Assembly (NCBI RefSeq): GCF_013282725.1
Contig: NZ_CP054043.1
Coordinates: forward strand, 310,001-374,000
Length of the DNA stretch: 64,000 nucleotides
Origin: Yersinia mollaretii ATCC 43969
Lineage (GTDB): Bacteria; Pseudomonadota; Gammaproteobacteria; Enterobacterales; Enterobacteriaceae
Direction of reading: 5' to 3'
Shown: in pieces, positions 9,041 through 17,291 of the stretch
How the letters are laid out: the number at the start of each line of letters is the position of its first letter
Numbering within the stretch: the first letter of the stretch is position 1
Translations under genes and position numbers: made by a program
Notes under the pieces: generated by a model
What the model was told of the DNA's origin: nothing
Databases searched by the model: none
What the model saw: the letters and a program-made list of their open reading frames with translations, nothing else

Positions 9041-9780
9041 GGAAAACTTATTACATGCACTATCACTGCAGCAGTTAAAAGTGAAGATGACTACCAAGCC
9101 GCACTTGTTGCCTCTAATGACCGAGCAACTTTGGTCATCAGCGATCCATTAATGGCAAGAATCAGTGCCCAAAGTTGCTATTGTAAGCACACCTGTTTTA
9201 GTTCCACGTACTTTTAGAGATCTTCCGACATACTGAATATGTTCCCGGAGGATATCGCCATGCATAAAATCCGATTCACTGAGCACCAGATCATCGCCGT
9301 TCTGAAGTCTATCGAAGCCGGACGTACTGTCAAAGATGTCTGCTGCGAGGCCGCTGTCCACTCCTCTTTATTCCATATACGCCAACTCCACAATAGCCGT
9401 ATCAATGCAAACACTAAGCCATGGTATAAATGAAATAATGTGTGTATTTGGAATTTCCCGTATTAATAATACTCCCCACAATCCCGATAAATAGCGTCAA
9501 TATTGCTCGATCCTCTCTTATTGCAACAGGGTCCGATATCCTGCATATTTTGTGTTCATTTATGCGGTCTATGTTGTCACTCTGCAATTCATCCGCTCTC
9601 CCTCTCTGCCCAATGCAGTTTCATTAGGCTTAATAGGATAATATACTGTTTTATATGATAATTTTATCAAAAAATAACAATATGAATTCCTATAAATTCA
9701 AGAGGTAAATACTATTTATCTGTTTTTTTTATATTTGCTACCGCAAATATAGTTAACTTAAAAACTATCAAAGGAAAATT
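9041..9780. other. Decayed intergenic region with IS remnant
   Basis: This 740-base gap holds a truncated IS3-type orfA start (9259-9360, listed separately) and, at about 9070-9170, a short coding-like stretch (translation includes AALVASNDRATLVISDP) that stops or shifts frame and could not be assigned. The end (about 9640-9780) is very AT-rich and should hold the chemoreceptor promoter. It looks like a scar left by insertion and deletion. Confidence 0.5.
9259..9360 (+). pseudogene. IS3-family transposase OrfA remnant
   Basis: The frame beginning with ATG at 9259 reads MHKIRFTEHQIIAVLKSIEA, then GRTVKDVC. This is the helix-turn-helix N-terminus of IS3-family OrfA proteins (consensus RFTEEQI, EAGxTVxDVCR). 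After about 33 residues the similarity ends (EAAVHSS), where an intact protein would continue with the YYNWK block. No OrfB catalytic region (DDE) and no inverted repeats were found. Only a fragment of an ancient insertion remains. Confidence 0.7.
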
Positions 9781-11373
9781 ATGAATTTGGCGGATATAAA
9801 ACTCTCGCATCGATTTATGGCGTTGCTTGCCATTATGGTGCTTGGATTTGCAGCTTATGGAGCTTGGTCGTTTAAAGTACTGAATAACCTCAAAGTAAAT
9901 GGCCCGGTCTATCAAAACATCATTCAAGATAAAAATCTGATTGCAGACATACTTCCTCCCCCTCAATATATTATTGAGTCCTATCTTATCTCGCTTCAAC
10001 TAGCCTCCGCGTCTGCTGATGAACGTAATGAATTGATTTCTAACCTTAAATACAAGAAAAAAGAGTTCGAAAATCACCGCGAATTTTGGACCCATTCAAA
10101 CCTTTCTAACGAGTTGAAAGAGCAGCTACTGGCAGCGACGGGCAAGCCAGCCCAAGAATTCTATCAAATCGCTTTTGATCAATTCATTCCTGCTTTAGAG
10201 AGTGGTGATAATCTAGCCGCCGCAGTTGCTCTTGAAGCGATGAAAAAACACTATGGTGTGCATCGTCATGCCATCGACAAACTTGTCGAACAGGCCGCTA
10301 AGCTCACTGAAACTGACGAAGCAGATGCAAAAACCAAAATTCAAACTGCGATGTGGAGCATGTCGGCTATTCTCATTGCTGCGACAGTACTGGTCGGGTT
10401 ATTCCTATTGGCAATCTCGCGTAGTTTGATCAAACAATTGGGGGGCGAACCCGGCTATGCCGTTGACATCGCAGGGAAAATTTCTGCTGGTGACTTATCG
10501 GTGTCAGTGGACACCAAGCCAAACGATCAGACAAGCCTACTGGTTGCGATGAAAATCATGCGAGATAGCCTCGCCAAGATCGTTAATGAAGTTCGTACCG
10601 GTACAGAGACGATGGTCACATCCTCTTGCCAGATAGCCAGTGGCAATCAGGATTTATCCTCTCGCACTGAACAGCAAGCCAGTTCGCTAGAAGAAACTGC
10701 ATCGTCGATGGAAGAGTTTACCAGTACCGTCAAGCAAAATGCTGATAATGCGCGTCAAGCTAATATTTTGGCGACGGCGGCTTCTGAAGTGGCAATCAAA
10801 GGCGGTTCAATGGTTTCGCAGGTCGTCGATACGATGGGTTCTATCCACTCTTCCTCTAAGAAGATCGTCGATATTATTGGTGTTATTGACAGCATTGCAT
10901 TTCAGACCAATATCTTGGCATTGAACGCAGCGGTAGAAGCGGCTCGTGCAGGAGAGCAAGGTCGCGGGTTTGCGGTGGTCGCATCTGAAGTGCGCAACCT
11001 TGCGCAACGCTCGGCCAGTGCCGCTAAAGAGATCAAAACGTTGATTGGCGATTCGGTCGACCAAGTCAATATCGGCACCGGGTTGGTTGATCAAACTGGC
11101 ATCACCATGAATGAGATAGTTGAAAGTATCAAGCAAGTCTCTGACATCATGGAGGAAATCAACGAGGCAAACCAAGAGCAGACTTCGGGTATTCAGCAAA
11201 TCAATCAGGCGATCATCCAAATGGATAATGTCACCCAGCAGAATGCAGCGCTGGTTGAAGAGTCGGCTGCGGCGGCACAATCCTTACAAGATCAGGCTGA
11301 AAATCTGTCGCAAGTTATTAATATATTTAACCTTAATGCTGCATATACTGCAACTGCCACCCCTACGCCATAA
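9781..11373 (+). CDS. Methyl-accepting chemotaxis protein
   Basis: A 530-residue inner-membrane chemoreceptor. Membrane segment 1 is at residues about 10-30, a periplasmic helical sensor of about 160 residues follows, membrane segment 2 is at residues about 192-215, then a HAMP linker ([20 protein letters not shown]) and the cytoplasmic signalling hairpin. The hairpin tip [20 protein letters not shown] near residues 372-391 is the invariant CheA/CheW contact. Glutamine/glutamate-rich methylation helices flank it ([30 protein letters not shown]). The C-terminus ends TATATPTP and lacks the NWxxF CheR/CheB tether, so methylation would depend on other receptors. The ligand is unknown. Monocistronic, with a terminator; the ribosome site AAAGGAAAA precedes the ATG. 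Confidence 0.92.
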   Translation: MNLADIKLSHRFMALLAIMVLGFAAYGAWSFKVLNNLKVNGPVYQNIIQDKNLIADILPPPQYIIESYLISLQLASASADERNELISNLKYKKKEFENHREFWTHSNLSNELKEQLLAATGKPAQEFYQIAFDQFIPALESGDNLAAAVALEAMKKHYGVHRHAIDKLVEQAAKLTETDEADAKTKIQTAMWSMSAILIAATVLVGLFLLAISRSLIKQLGGEPGYAVDIAGKISAGDLSVSVDTKPNDQTSLLVAMKIMRDSLAKIVNEVRTGTETMVTSSCQIASGNQDLSSRTEQQASSLEETASSMEEFTSTVKQNADNARQANILATAASEVAIKGGSMVSQVVDTMGSIHSSSKKIVDIIGVIDSIAFQTNILALNAAVEAARAGEQGRGFAVVASEVRNLAQRSASAAKEIKTLIGDSVDQVNIGTGLVDQTGITMNEIVESIKQVSDIMEEINEANQEQTSGIQQINQAIIQMDNVTQQNAALVEESAAAAQSLQDQAENLSQVINIFNLNAAYTATATPTP

Positions 11374-11402
11374 AAGCTCGAGTAATAACACATCTGTAGC
11401 AT

Positions 11403-11432
11403 AAGCGAGGTGGTAACAGCCACTTCGCTTTT
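11403..11432 (+). terminator. Intrinsic terminator of the chemoreceptor gene
   Basis: AAGCGAGGTGG pairs with CCACTTCGCTT (one G-T pair), with a loop of six bases and four T at the end, about 30 bases after the stop codon. Confidence 0.75.
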
Positions 11433-11505
11433 CCCAATAAAAAGAAGTCGCTTCTAATATTTCGATATAAACTATTTATGTTTATATTTTTAAATTGGGG
11501 CCGTG

Positions 11506-11676
11506 ATGTCGAAGGTAACTAAAATATTGTTAGTGGAGGATGACCACCGTTTAGCTACGTTAATCGCTGAATTTTTAGCCAAGCAGCTATTTCAAGTCAA
11601 AGTGATTAGTCGTGGCGATACCACCACTGAAGATGTTGCACAAGCCCACGAACAATGGATGAATGATACGCAATGA
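11506..11676 (+). pseudogene. N-terminal fragment of an OmpR-family response regulator (RstA-like)
   Basis: The 56-codon frame begins MSKVTKILLVEDDHRLATLI and continues AEFLAKQLFQVKVISRGD, matching the first beta-strand, the acidic pair (VEDD) and helix 1 of a receiver domain, closest in pattern to RstA. It then runs into TTTEDVAQAHEQWMNDTQ and a stop, before the phosphoacceptor aspartate. The rest of the receiver and the DNA-binding domain are absent downstream, and no sensor kinase is nearby. A full-length regulator would be about 235-240 residues. It is either a degraded gene or a tiny receiver-derived protein; decay is more likely. Confidence 0.6.
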
Positions 11677-11699
11677 GGGAATAGGAGTGGTCTCACTTT

Positions 11700-11792
11700 A
11701 TGAAAGATCATCAGCCCCATAGTGATCAGGGGGTTTACAAATTCATCTGTCGGCACTGTAATCTGGTTATCTTTAACTGGGATTTTTCCTGA
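11700..11792 (+). CDS. Possible 30-residue protein with a CxxC pair
   Basis: ATG 11700 opens a 30-codon frame containing CRHC at residues 17-20. AGGAG lies about 12 bases upstream, longer than ideal spacing. A perfect 11-base hairpin follows the stop at 11801, which would suit a small transcription unit. The protein would be soluble and might bind zinc, or it may simply be a chance frame in the decayed region. No homolog is recognised. Confidence 0.25.
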   Translation: MKDHQPHSDQGVYKFICRHCNLVIFNWDFS

Positions 11793-11800
11793 GTTATGAA

Positions 11801-11825
11801 ATACGCCAGAGACTCTCTGGCGTAT
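11801..11825. terminator. Perfect triloop hairpin
   Basis: ATACGCCAGAG and CTCTGGCGTAT form a perfect 11-base stem with a three-base loop (ACT). It is close after the small CxxC frame and is followed by AAAGTT rather than a T-run. Confidence 0.5.
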
Positions 11826-12006
11826 AAAGTTGGCGAAAAAGTTGTTATTAATTCTAACTGGGCACCTCTACATGTTAACTCAACTTCGCTAACATACTAT
11901 TATTTTACACGTTAGCTATTTGTGAATTACAACCGAGACTCGTTTTGATAAAAGGTATTATCATTAAGCATGGGTGACACTATCCGGCTATCCCTACCCT
12001 GCTGGC

Positions 12007-12471
12007 TCAACCTTTGGTACACATCATGAAGGTCTCAATCGGTGAAGAGATAATGTAATCATTGTTGTTTACTTTGCTCACCTTCATTTTCATATCGTCA
12101 CTTTTTAGCCCATTAAAGAGCAGAAGCATGTCTGGGCTGCGTTTACTCATATGGATAGCGTAATAATTGCCATCTTTGCGGTAGGTAAAATCAATAATGC
12201 CATCTATGGATTTTACCTGTGTTTTTGGACATGAATGTGTGCCTGAAGCTAGCAAATACCCCTTCCCATTGTTGTGGATGGATAAAAATATATCCACTAC
12301 ACTATTTTTGTTACAGTCGTTGGCAATCAGCTTAGCGTGCATCCGCGCCCGACATTCAAACTCGCTTTGCAGCGGTAGATTCTTCCAGCCAAGGTACGCT
12401 AAAAAAACCACCATCATGACCAGTAATAAGGCCAGAGATAACTTAGTGCTCATTTTCATCTTTGTTTTCAT
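12007..12471 (-). CDS. FidL-like single-pass inner-membrane protein, partner of the adjacent ToxR-like regulator
   Basis: A 154-residue protein from ATG 12471 with a short cytoplasmic Lys-rich start, a membrane helix at residues about 9-27 and a periplasmic domain of about 125 residues. The periplasmic part has three cysteines (residues about 37, 48 and 78) and a late one near the C-terminus (MMCTKG). The gene overlaps the end of the upstream ToxR/MarT-like regulator by 29 bases. This arrangement matches marT-fidL of Salmonella SPI-3 and resembles toxR-toxS and psaE-psaF, where the small protein stabilises or senses for the regulator. A longer start at 12513 lies further inside the regulator gene and is less likely. 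The exact signal is unknown. Confidence 0.6.
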   Translation of the reverse strand: MKTKMKMSTKLSLALLLVMMVVFLAYLGWKNLPLQSEFECRARMHAKLIANDCNKNSVVDIFLSIHNNGKGYLLASGTHSCPKTQVKSIDGIIDFTYRKDGNYYAIHMSKRSPDMLLLFNGLKSDDMKMKVSKVNNNDYIISSPIETFMMCTKG

Positions 12472-13273
12472 GTTTAGATAAATAGTAATTTTCGCAAGGC
12501 ACGTGAATGTCATATGGGCAGTAACTGAGCATATCCGTCATAATGACATGTCCCGATGAATCCTTTTTTTTATCTGCAAAATAGTAAACATTGGCCGGGC
12601 TATCACACTTCAAGTTTCCAGTATTGATAATCATCTTAATGGTGCTAATCGTGTTGCTGCTGTCCAACCGGCGAGTCGTATCATCCATCAGATAAATTCG
12701 GCATTGATCGATGTTAAAAAGCAGGGTTCTGAGTGATTGTAATCTGAAGTAATTATAAATACTCGGTGAGAAAAGCAGGGTCAAAACAGCAAAGAATAGA
12801 ATCAACACTGCTACTCGCCCTTTAAAAAAACCAGAGAGTGACGTTTTATGGTGATCCGATATTGCCGAAGCGAGAGGTGGATCCACCTCATGGCGTTGAG
12901 TCAGTTCCACGCTTTTTGGGTCTGTTCTTGTCAGATGATTATCTTCGCCCATCTCTGTAATATCGGCTTCAAATAAAAAGCCGTGTTTGGGGATGGTTAC
13001 AATCAAATTAGTATAGCCACACTGTGCTAGCGCTTTTCTTAGCATGGAAACATAGTTGTTCAAGTTATTACTTGAGGCCGTCAACCCTCTTTTTTCCCAT
13101 AGCTCACTTAAAATGGTATCCCGACTCAGTGGAGCACCATTATTTTTTATCAGCAGCAACAGCAACTCACTGGTCACGCGAGTGAGGGTAATCATATCTA
13201 TGTTGTTATCAGGGCAGAATAAAGTACCGTCTGAAGAGTTATATTTAACATTACCATTAATGATGTACTCCAT
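12443..13273 (-). CDS. ToxR/CadC/MarT-like membrane-anchored transcription regulator
   Basis: A 276-residue one-component regulator. Residues about 1-105 form an OmpR/PhoB-type winged helix (TRVTSELLLLLIKNNG, then LSRDTILSELWEKRG, NNLNNYVSMLRKAL and the wing IPKHGFLFEADI). A single membrane helix lies at residues about 151-170, followed by a periplasmic domain of about 105 residues with four cysteines (QCR, KCD, YCPYD, PCEN). DNA binding while membrane-tethered lets it answer periplasmic signals such as pH or redox state. The cysteines and the nearby DsbA-like gene fit a disulfide-sensitive sensor, as inference. It pairs with the FidL-like gene downstream. No obvious target adhesin operon touches it, unlike marT-misL or psaE-psaABC, so the target is unknown. 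Confidence 0.75.
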   Translation of the reverse strand: MEYIINGNVKYNSSDGTLFCPDNNIDMITLTRVTSELLLLLIKNNGAPLSRDTILSELWEKRGLTASSNNLNNYVSMLRKALAQCGYTNLIVTIPKHGFLFEADITEMGEDNHLTRTDPKSVELTQRHEVDPPLASAISDHHKTSLSGFFKGRVAVLILFFAVLTLLFSPSIYNYFRLQSLRTLLFNIDQCRIYLMDDTTRRLDSSNTISTIKMIINTGNLKCDSPANVYYFADKKKDSSGHVIMTDMLSYCPYDIHVPCENYYLSKHENKDENEH

Positions 13274-13898
13274 CGTCTTTCCCCTGAATTAACCCTGTCG
13301 CTTTATATTTTTTCTTATCAAAAGAATCCTAAGCACTCATCCTCACTCTGGCTCCACTGCAGAGCTACCCTCTAACAAAATCTCTCCCTTAACTTTACCC
13401 ACACTATAATTGTGTATTTTAATTGTCCCTTAAGTGTATACCACGAGAGAGCGCCATTCAATTTAACAGAGTTTAAATCTAACAAAAAGCATATGATAAG
13501 AATAAAAATCTATCGTCATGGGCAATCTAATTATATACATCCTATTTTTATTCCTTGATGCTAAGATAGACTCCATCAAAAAACACGGGATGAACCACAT
13601 CAAATAAAATCAGATGGAGAGAACCTCATACTGATAAAAATAATACTCCCTCCCGATAGAGAAACTATTTCGCCTATGGCTCCTTTTTCATACCTGAGGA
13701 TAATATAAAATGAAATATCATTTAAATACCAAATCACAGTTTGAACAAGCATCCCCTATACTGAAAAAAAACACACTCACACTCTCTATTAAGCACAAAA
13801 TTAAATAACCCATCACAAGTTAAGTCTGGAATGAGAATATTAATTCCAAACGACCCGAAATTTTACTGATTTTATTTATCCAAAAAAACGGCTGGATT
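13274..13898. other. AT-rich divergent intergenic region
   Basis: These 625 bases separate the divergent ToxR-like and LuxR-like regulators and should hold both promoters. A possible small gene (13710-13808) is listed separately. No clear hairpin or known binding site was seen. The A/T richness would suit H-NS silencing, which is inference. Confidence 0.45.
13710..13808 (+). CDS. Possible 32-residue small protein
   Basis: ATG 13710 is preceded by GAGGA at 13696-13700 with about nine bases between. The frame of 32 codons is Lys-rich with no membrane helix, and ends 90 bases before the LuxR-type gene. It could be an upstream leader or a chance frame. No homolog is recognised. Confidence 0.3.
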   Translation: MKYHLNTKSQFEQASPILKKNTLTLSIKHKIK

Positions 13899-14516
13899 AT
13901 GACTCGTAAATTAAGAATATCGATTGTTGACCAAAATAATTTTTTTGTCGAAGGGCTAAAAGACGCGATAAAAAAACACTGCCTTGCTAAAGGTATGTCT
14001 GTAGCATTTATGTCTCAGCAATTATCACACCAAGCCGCAAACCTGATATTTTGGGCACCCAGTGACCCAACGAATTTGGTGCCTGTGGGGTTGCAGAGCG
14101 AAGGCAATAATAAATCACAATTGATCATGGTACTGTCACAGCAGGAAATAAATTCAGTCAAACATCAAACACCATGGGTATTCTATCGCAATCAGAGTCT
14201 GGAGACTTTATTAGCCCTCGTTGATCAGGCGCTAATGGCTTCAGTCATTAAGGGCAACAAAAAAGAGCCTGAGAAACAACGTGATATTAGCCACTTAGAT
14301 ATTCTCACTCGTCGACAGAAGCAGATTATTAATTATGTTTCAGAAGGCATCTGCCCAAGTAAGATTGCCGATAACTTACAAATTCATGAAAAAACTGTCA
14401 GTAGCCATAAAAGATCGGCAATGAAAAGATTACAGCTTAATAAGACAACCGATTTATACTATTGGATACTCTCCCACTCTATGCCATCGATGTTAGAAAA
14501 TCGCACACCAACATAA
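13899..14516 (+). CDS. LuxR-family transcription regulator with a degenerate receiver
   Basis: A 205-residue protein. The C-terminal domain (residues about 130-195) is a GerE/LuxR helix-turn-helix: LTRRQKQIINYVSEG, then SKIADNLQIHEKTVSSHK. The N-terminal 110 residues resemble an RcsB/FimZ-type receiver by length and by the opening ISIVDQNNFFVEGL, but the strand-3 position, where the phosphoacceptor Asp should sit, reads LIFWAPSDP, so normal phosphorylation is doubtful. No sensor kinase is adjacent. It probably acts as a constitutive, partner-controlled or ligand-controlled DNA-binding protein. The DsbA-like gene follows after 48 bases on the same strand and is likely co-transcribed. A possible role in controlling surface structures is inferred from family members and context only. 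Confidence 0.75.
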   Translation: MTRKLRISIVDQNNFFVEGLKDAIKKHCLAKGMSVAFMSQQLSHQAANLIFWAPSDPTNLVPVGLQSEGNNKSQLIMVLSQQEINSVKHQTPWVFYRNQSLETLLALVDQALMASVIKGNKKEPEKQRDISHLDILTRRQKQIINYVSEGICPSKIADNLQIHEKTVSSHKRSAMKRLQLNKTTDLYYWILSHSMPSMLENRTPT

Positions 14517-14564
14517 GCAGCTGCATGACCCATTGACAATATCACCGTGACGGAAGCCTCTCTA

Positions 14565-15242
14565 ATGAGTATTTATAAAACGCTAATGCAAGGATTGCTC
14601 TTAACCTTTGTGTTACCCGCATCAATACAGGCCAACGTGGTAACCTCCACAGAAACCGAATTACAGGCAAAACGTCAATCTATTCCACAAGAGGGAAAAG
14701 AGTATATTACGTTAATACATCCTGTTGCCTCACAGCCCAAAGTGGTTGAATTTTTTTCCTTTTATTGCAGCTCTTGCTACCAATTTGTTGAGAATTATCC
14801 GGTCGCCGACGCCATTAATCGTATTTTACCCAAGGGTGAAACCGTCACCAAATATCATGTCAGCATGATGGGGCCACTGGGAAATGAACTGACAGAGGCT
14901 TGGGCTATTGCCATGGTCATGGATAAAACCCATGACGTGGAAAAACCGCTGTTCGAGGCCGTGCACAATCAAAAATTAAAAAACGTTGCCGACATCCAGG
15001 AAGTCTTTGCTAAAGCCGGTATGGATGCCGCGACCTATCAACAAGCACAACAAAGCTTGCTGGTTAAAGGGGCGATTGCACGACAAAAGGCCGCTATTGC
15101 CTCCTTTGGCGTCAAAGGAACCCCCACTTTTTACGTCAACGGAAAGTATCAAATACACAATGCCGGTATCGCGATCACAACTCCTCAAGCCTATGCGAAT
15201 AACTTTGCCGAGGTAGTGCACGCCTTATTAGAGCAACAATAG
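14565..15242 (+). CDS. DsbA-like periplasmic thiol-disulfide oxidoreductase with CSSC active site
   Basis: A 225-residue exported protein from ATG 14565 (GGAAG seven bases upstream; a GTG at 14547 is also in frame). The signal peptide ends near SIQANV. The thioredoxin-fold active site is FFSFYCSSCYQF near residue 64, in the right position after VVEF, and the cis-proline loop GVKGTPTFYVNG is near residue 187. DsbA normally has CPHC and SrgA/DsbL variants have CPxC; here the two middle residues are Ser-Ser, which would change redox potential. It probably forms or shuffles disulfides in periplasmic substrates. The neighbour LuxR-type regulator and the Cys-rich ToxR-like sensor suggest a dedicated client, but no fimbrial or secretion genes are adjacent. 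No DsbB-like partner is seen. Confidence 0.82.
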   Translation: MSIYKTLMQGLLLTFVLPASIQANVVTSTETELQAKRQSIPQEGKEYITLIHPVASQPKVVEFFSFYCSSCYQFVENYPVADAINRILPKGETVTKYHVSMMGPLGNELTEAWAIAMVMDKTHDVEKPLFEAVHNQKLKNVADIQEVFAKAGMDAATYQQAQQSLLVKGAIARQKAAIASFGVKGTPTFYVNGKYQIHNAGIAITTPQAYANNFAEVVHALLEQQ

Positions 15243-15361
15243 GAGACCACAGGCGGCGGGGGTAATAAGCTGGCGTATAACATTTTATTCTTATGGTTCG
15301 CTGTTTTTTATCCCGCTCTTATGGCAATATACGTTCCATATATGTTTCATATAGGCATTTT

Positions 15362-15613
15362 ATGGGTATCGTAAAAATCTCCGATCTGATGCATGAAAAT
15401 CTGCGCATCGCCAGCAATGCCATGAGCCGCTCAATAAACTCGCAAGCAGAACACTGGCTTAAAATGGGTATGCTGGCTGAACTTTATCCCCAATTAACTC
15501 ATCATGAGCTTGCCCGAGCATTAGTTCAGGCAGAACTCCAAGGGGGAGCTGACATCACCAGAATGATTCAAAATGAAGCTCTTCTGAATAAAAAAGAAGA
15601 GGAAGCACAATGA
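15362..15613 (+). CDS. ParD-like antitoxin-family protein coupled to map
   Basis: An 83-residue protein from ATG 15362 (MGIVKISDLMHENLRIASNA). The N-terminus looks like a ribbon-helix-helix (VKISDLMHENLRIAS), followed by an SINSQAEHWLKMGMLAEL segment characteristic of the ParD_like family. The longer frame from 15293 adds an unlikely Arg/Tyr-rich extension. The stop overlaps the start of the methionine aminopeptidase gene (ATGA), so the two are translationally coupled. A classical ParE toxin is not present. The family is found next to type I methionine aminopeptidases in other proteobacteria, so the pair may be a regulator-enzyme unit instead of a toxin-antitoxin pair. DNA binding is inferred. 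Confidence 0.7.
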   Translation: MGIVKISDLMHENLRIASNAMSRSINSQAEHWLKMGMLAELYPQLTHHELARALVQAELQGGADITRMIQNEALLNKKEEEAQ

Positions 15614-16395
15614 CCGCAGTCAAAATCCACTCACCCGCTGAGATTGAAATGGCCCGCGCCGCAGGTCACGCCGCCGCTAAGGTATTAGAAATCATCACCC
15701 CCTATGTACTCGCGGGGGTGACGACAGATGAAATTGATCGGTTGTGCCACGACTACATTATTAACGAACTGAAGGTCATTCCGGCAAATATTGGCTATCA
15801 CGGTTATGCCCATACCGTTTGCACCTCAGTCAATCATGTGGTCTGCCACGGCATTCCATCAGATAAAAAACTCAAAAATGGCGACATTGTTAATATTGAC
15901 GTGGCCATTATTAAGGATGGTTGGTATGGCGATACCAGCAGAATGTATTTTGTCGGTGAGCCATCCGTCAGAGCTAAGCGTCTGGTCGATATCACCTATC
16001 TCTCCATGGTTGAGGGCATTAAGGTGGTGCGTCCGGGGGCGACACTGGGCGATATTGGTGCAGCCATTCAGCATGTCGCTGAAGGCGCAGGCTTTTCTGT
16101 GGTGAGGGAGTATTGTGGTCACGGCGTGGGTCAGGAGTATCACACCGCACCACAAGTGCTGCACTATGGGATCGCGGGAACAGGCATGATCCTCAAACCG
16201 GGTATGATTTTTACTATTGAGCCGATGATTAATGCCGGAAAAGCCGCGACCAGTGTCTTGGGTGATGGCTGGACCGTGGTCACCAAAGACCGCTCCCTTT
16301 CGGCACAATGGGAGCACACCATTGCCGTGACCGAATCAGGATATGACCTGTTGACGCCGTGGCCTGAAGGGACTGGCGAGTACATCGCAATATAG
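15610..16395 (+). CDS. map: Type I methionine aminopeptidase (probable second copy)
   Basis: A 261-residue cytosolic metalloprotease that removes the initiator methionine. The pita-bread fold ligands are all visible: Asp in NIDVAI (about 97), Asp in GWYGDTSRM (about 108), His in GHGVGQEYH (about 171), Glu in FTIEPM (about 204) and Glu in WEHTIAV (about 235); the substrate histidine in HGYAHTV is present near residue 60. It lacks an N-terminal extension, as for the E. coli enzyme. The housekeeping map gene lies next to rpsB in enterobacteria, and none of that context is here, so this is likely an additional paralog, coupled to a ParD-like gene. It may process a particular set of proteins or act as a stress paralog (inference). 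Confidence 0.9.
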   Translation: MTAVKIHSPAEIEMARAAGHAAAKVLEIITPYVLAGVTTDEIDRLCHDYIINELKVIPANIGYHGYAHTVCTSVNHVVCHGIPSDKKLKNGDIVNIDVAIIKDGWYGDTSRMYFVGEPSVRAKRLVDITYLSMVEGIKVVRPGATLGDIGAAIQHVAEGAGFSVVREYCGHGVGQEYHTAPQVLHYGIAGTGMILKPGMIFTIEPMINAGKAATSVLGDGWTVVTKDRSLSAQWEHTIAVTESGYDLLTPWPEGTGEYIAI

Positions 16396-16459
16396 TTCGT
16401 GAAAATATAGTACGTCGCAATATAGCGCCACAAATCGAGCAAAAAGGCTTGAGTACGAA

Positions 16460-16491
16460 ATACCACTTGCCAGAGAGTTGGCAAGTGGTAT
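16460..16491. terminator. Bidirectional terminator between map and the ABC importer operon
   Basis: A perfect 13-base stem ATACCACTTGCCA/TGGCAAGTGGTAT with a six-base loop lies midway between two convergent genes. Just before it, the last 15 bases of map (around TCGCAATATAG) recur once at 16411-16425, a small local duplication. Confidence 0.7.
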
Positions 16492-16532
16492 CTAGGTGCG
16501 GTAAATCCTTCACTCACTGAGCTATTAGGTAC

Positions 16533-17291
16533 TCAGCGGTAATAGACCGCAATATGCTGGTCTTGCACTTTTTCTATGCTGACTTTGATATCGAAAATCT
16601 CCTCCAGAATATCAGGTTTCATTATCTCTTCCGGTGCACCCCGATATATCACCTCACCGTTTTTCATGGCGATCATATGGTCGGAATAAGCTGAAGCGAA
16701 ATTGATATCATGGATAACCAGTATGATGGTTTTTTGCAGCTCATCAGCAGCACGCCGCAACTGTTTCATCATCGCCACGCAATGTTTCATATCTAAATTA
16801 TTTAATGGCTCATCCAGCAGGATATATTTCGTATCCTGACAAAGCACCATAGCCACATAGGCCCGTTGCCGTTGCCCACCCGAAAGCTCGTCAAGATAAC
16901 GATCTTTAAGCGGCATCAGATTGAGGAATGTCATGGCTGCAGCAATATGCTGGCGATCACTCTCGTTGAGCCGCCCTTTCGAATAGGGGTAGCGCCCAAA
17001 CCCGACTAAATCCGACACGGTCAGGCGGCTGGTGAAATGATTCTCTTGGCGCAAAACGGAAAGGATGGTCGCGAGCTTATCCCCAGAGGTTTTCGCCACA
17101 TCCAACCCATTAAACCGCACGCTCCCCAGATCTGGCGTCAGCAAACGGCTCATGATCGACAATAAAGTAGACTTACCAGCCCCATTGGGTCCAATGATGG
17201 AGGTAATCCCACCCGAAGGAATACTCTCATTGATATTATTGAGAACCGATGTGTCCTGATATTTTTTATTTATGTCATTAATTTCAATCAC
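16533..17291 (-). CDS. Iron-siderophore ABC transporter ATP-binding protein
   Basis: A 252-residue ATPase of the FepC/FecE class. Walker A GPNGAGKST is at residues about 36-44, the signature LSGGQRQRAYVAMV near residue 133, Walker B YILLDEP near residue 155, and the switch histidine in VIHDINFA near residue 190. It powers import of ferric siderophore through the inner membrane. It is the last gene of the four-gene importer operon; its ATG overlaps the stop of the upstream permease (ATGA). It sits inside the membrane-attached complex with the two FecCD permeases. The pattern is closest to the catecholate-type VctC/CeuD/FatE group, but the ligand cannot be fixed from sequence. Confidence 0.9.
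   Translation of the reverse strand: MIEINDINKKYQDTSVLNNINESIPSGGITSIIGPNGAGKSTLLSIMSRLLTPDLGSVRFNGLDVAKTSGDKLATILSVLRQENHFTSRLTVSDLVGFGRYPYSKGRLNESDRQHIAAAMTFLNLMPLKDRYLDELSGGQRQRAYVAMVLCQDTKYILLDEPLNNLDMKHCVAMMKQLRRAADELQKTIILVIHDINFASAYSDHMIAMKNGEVIYRGAPEEIMKPDILEEIFDIKVSIEKVQDQHIAVYYR

Noticed and set aside
9442..9627. 61-codon frame in the scar region
   Set aside because: No ribosome site and no similarity; starts inside AT-rich decayed DNA.
11506..11676. Intact response regulator
   Set aside because: The frame stops before the phosphoacceptor and the DNA-binding domain is missing downstream, so it is listed only as a fragment.
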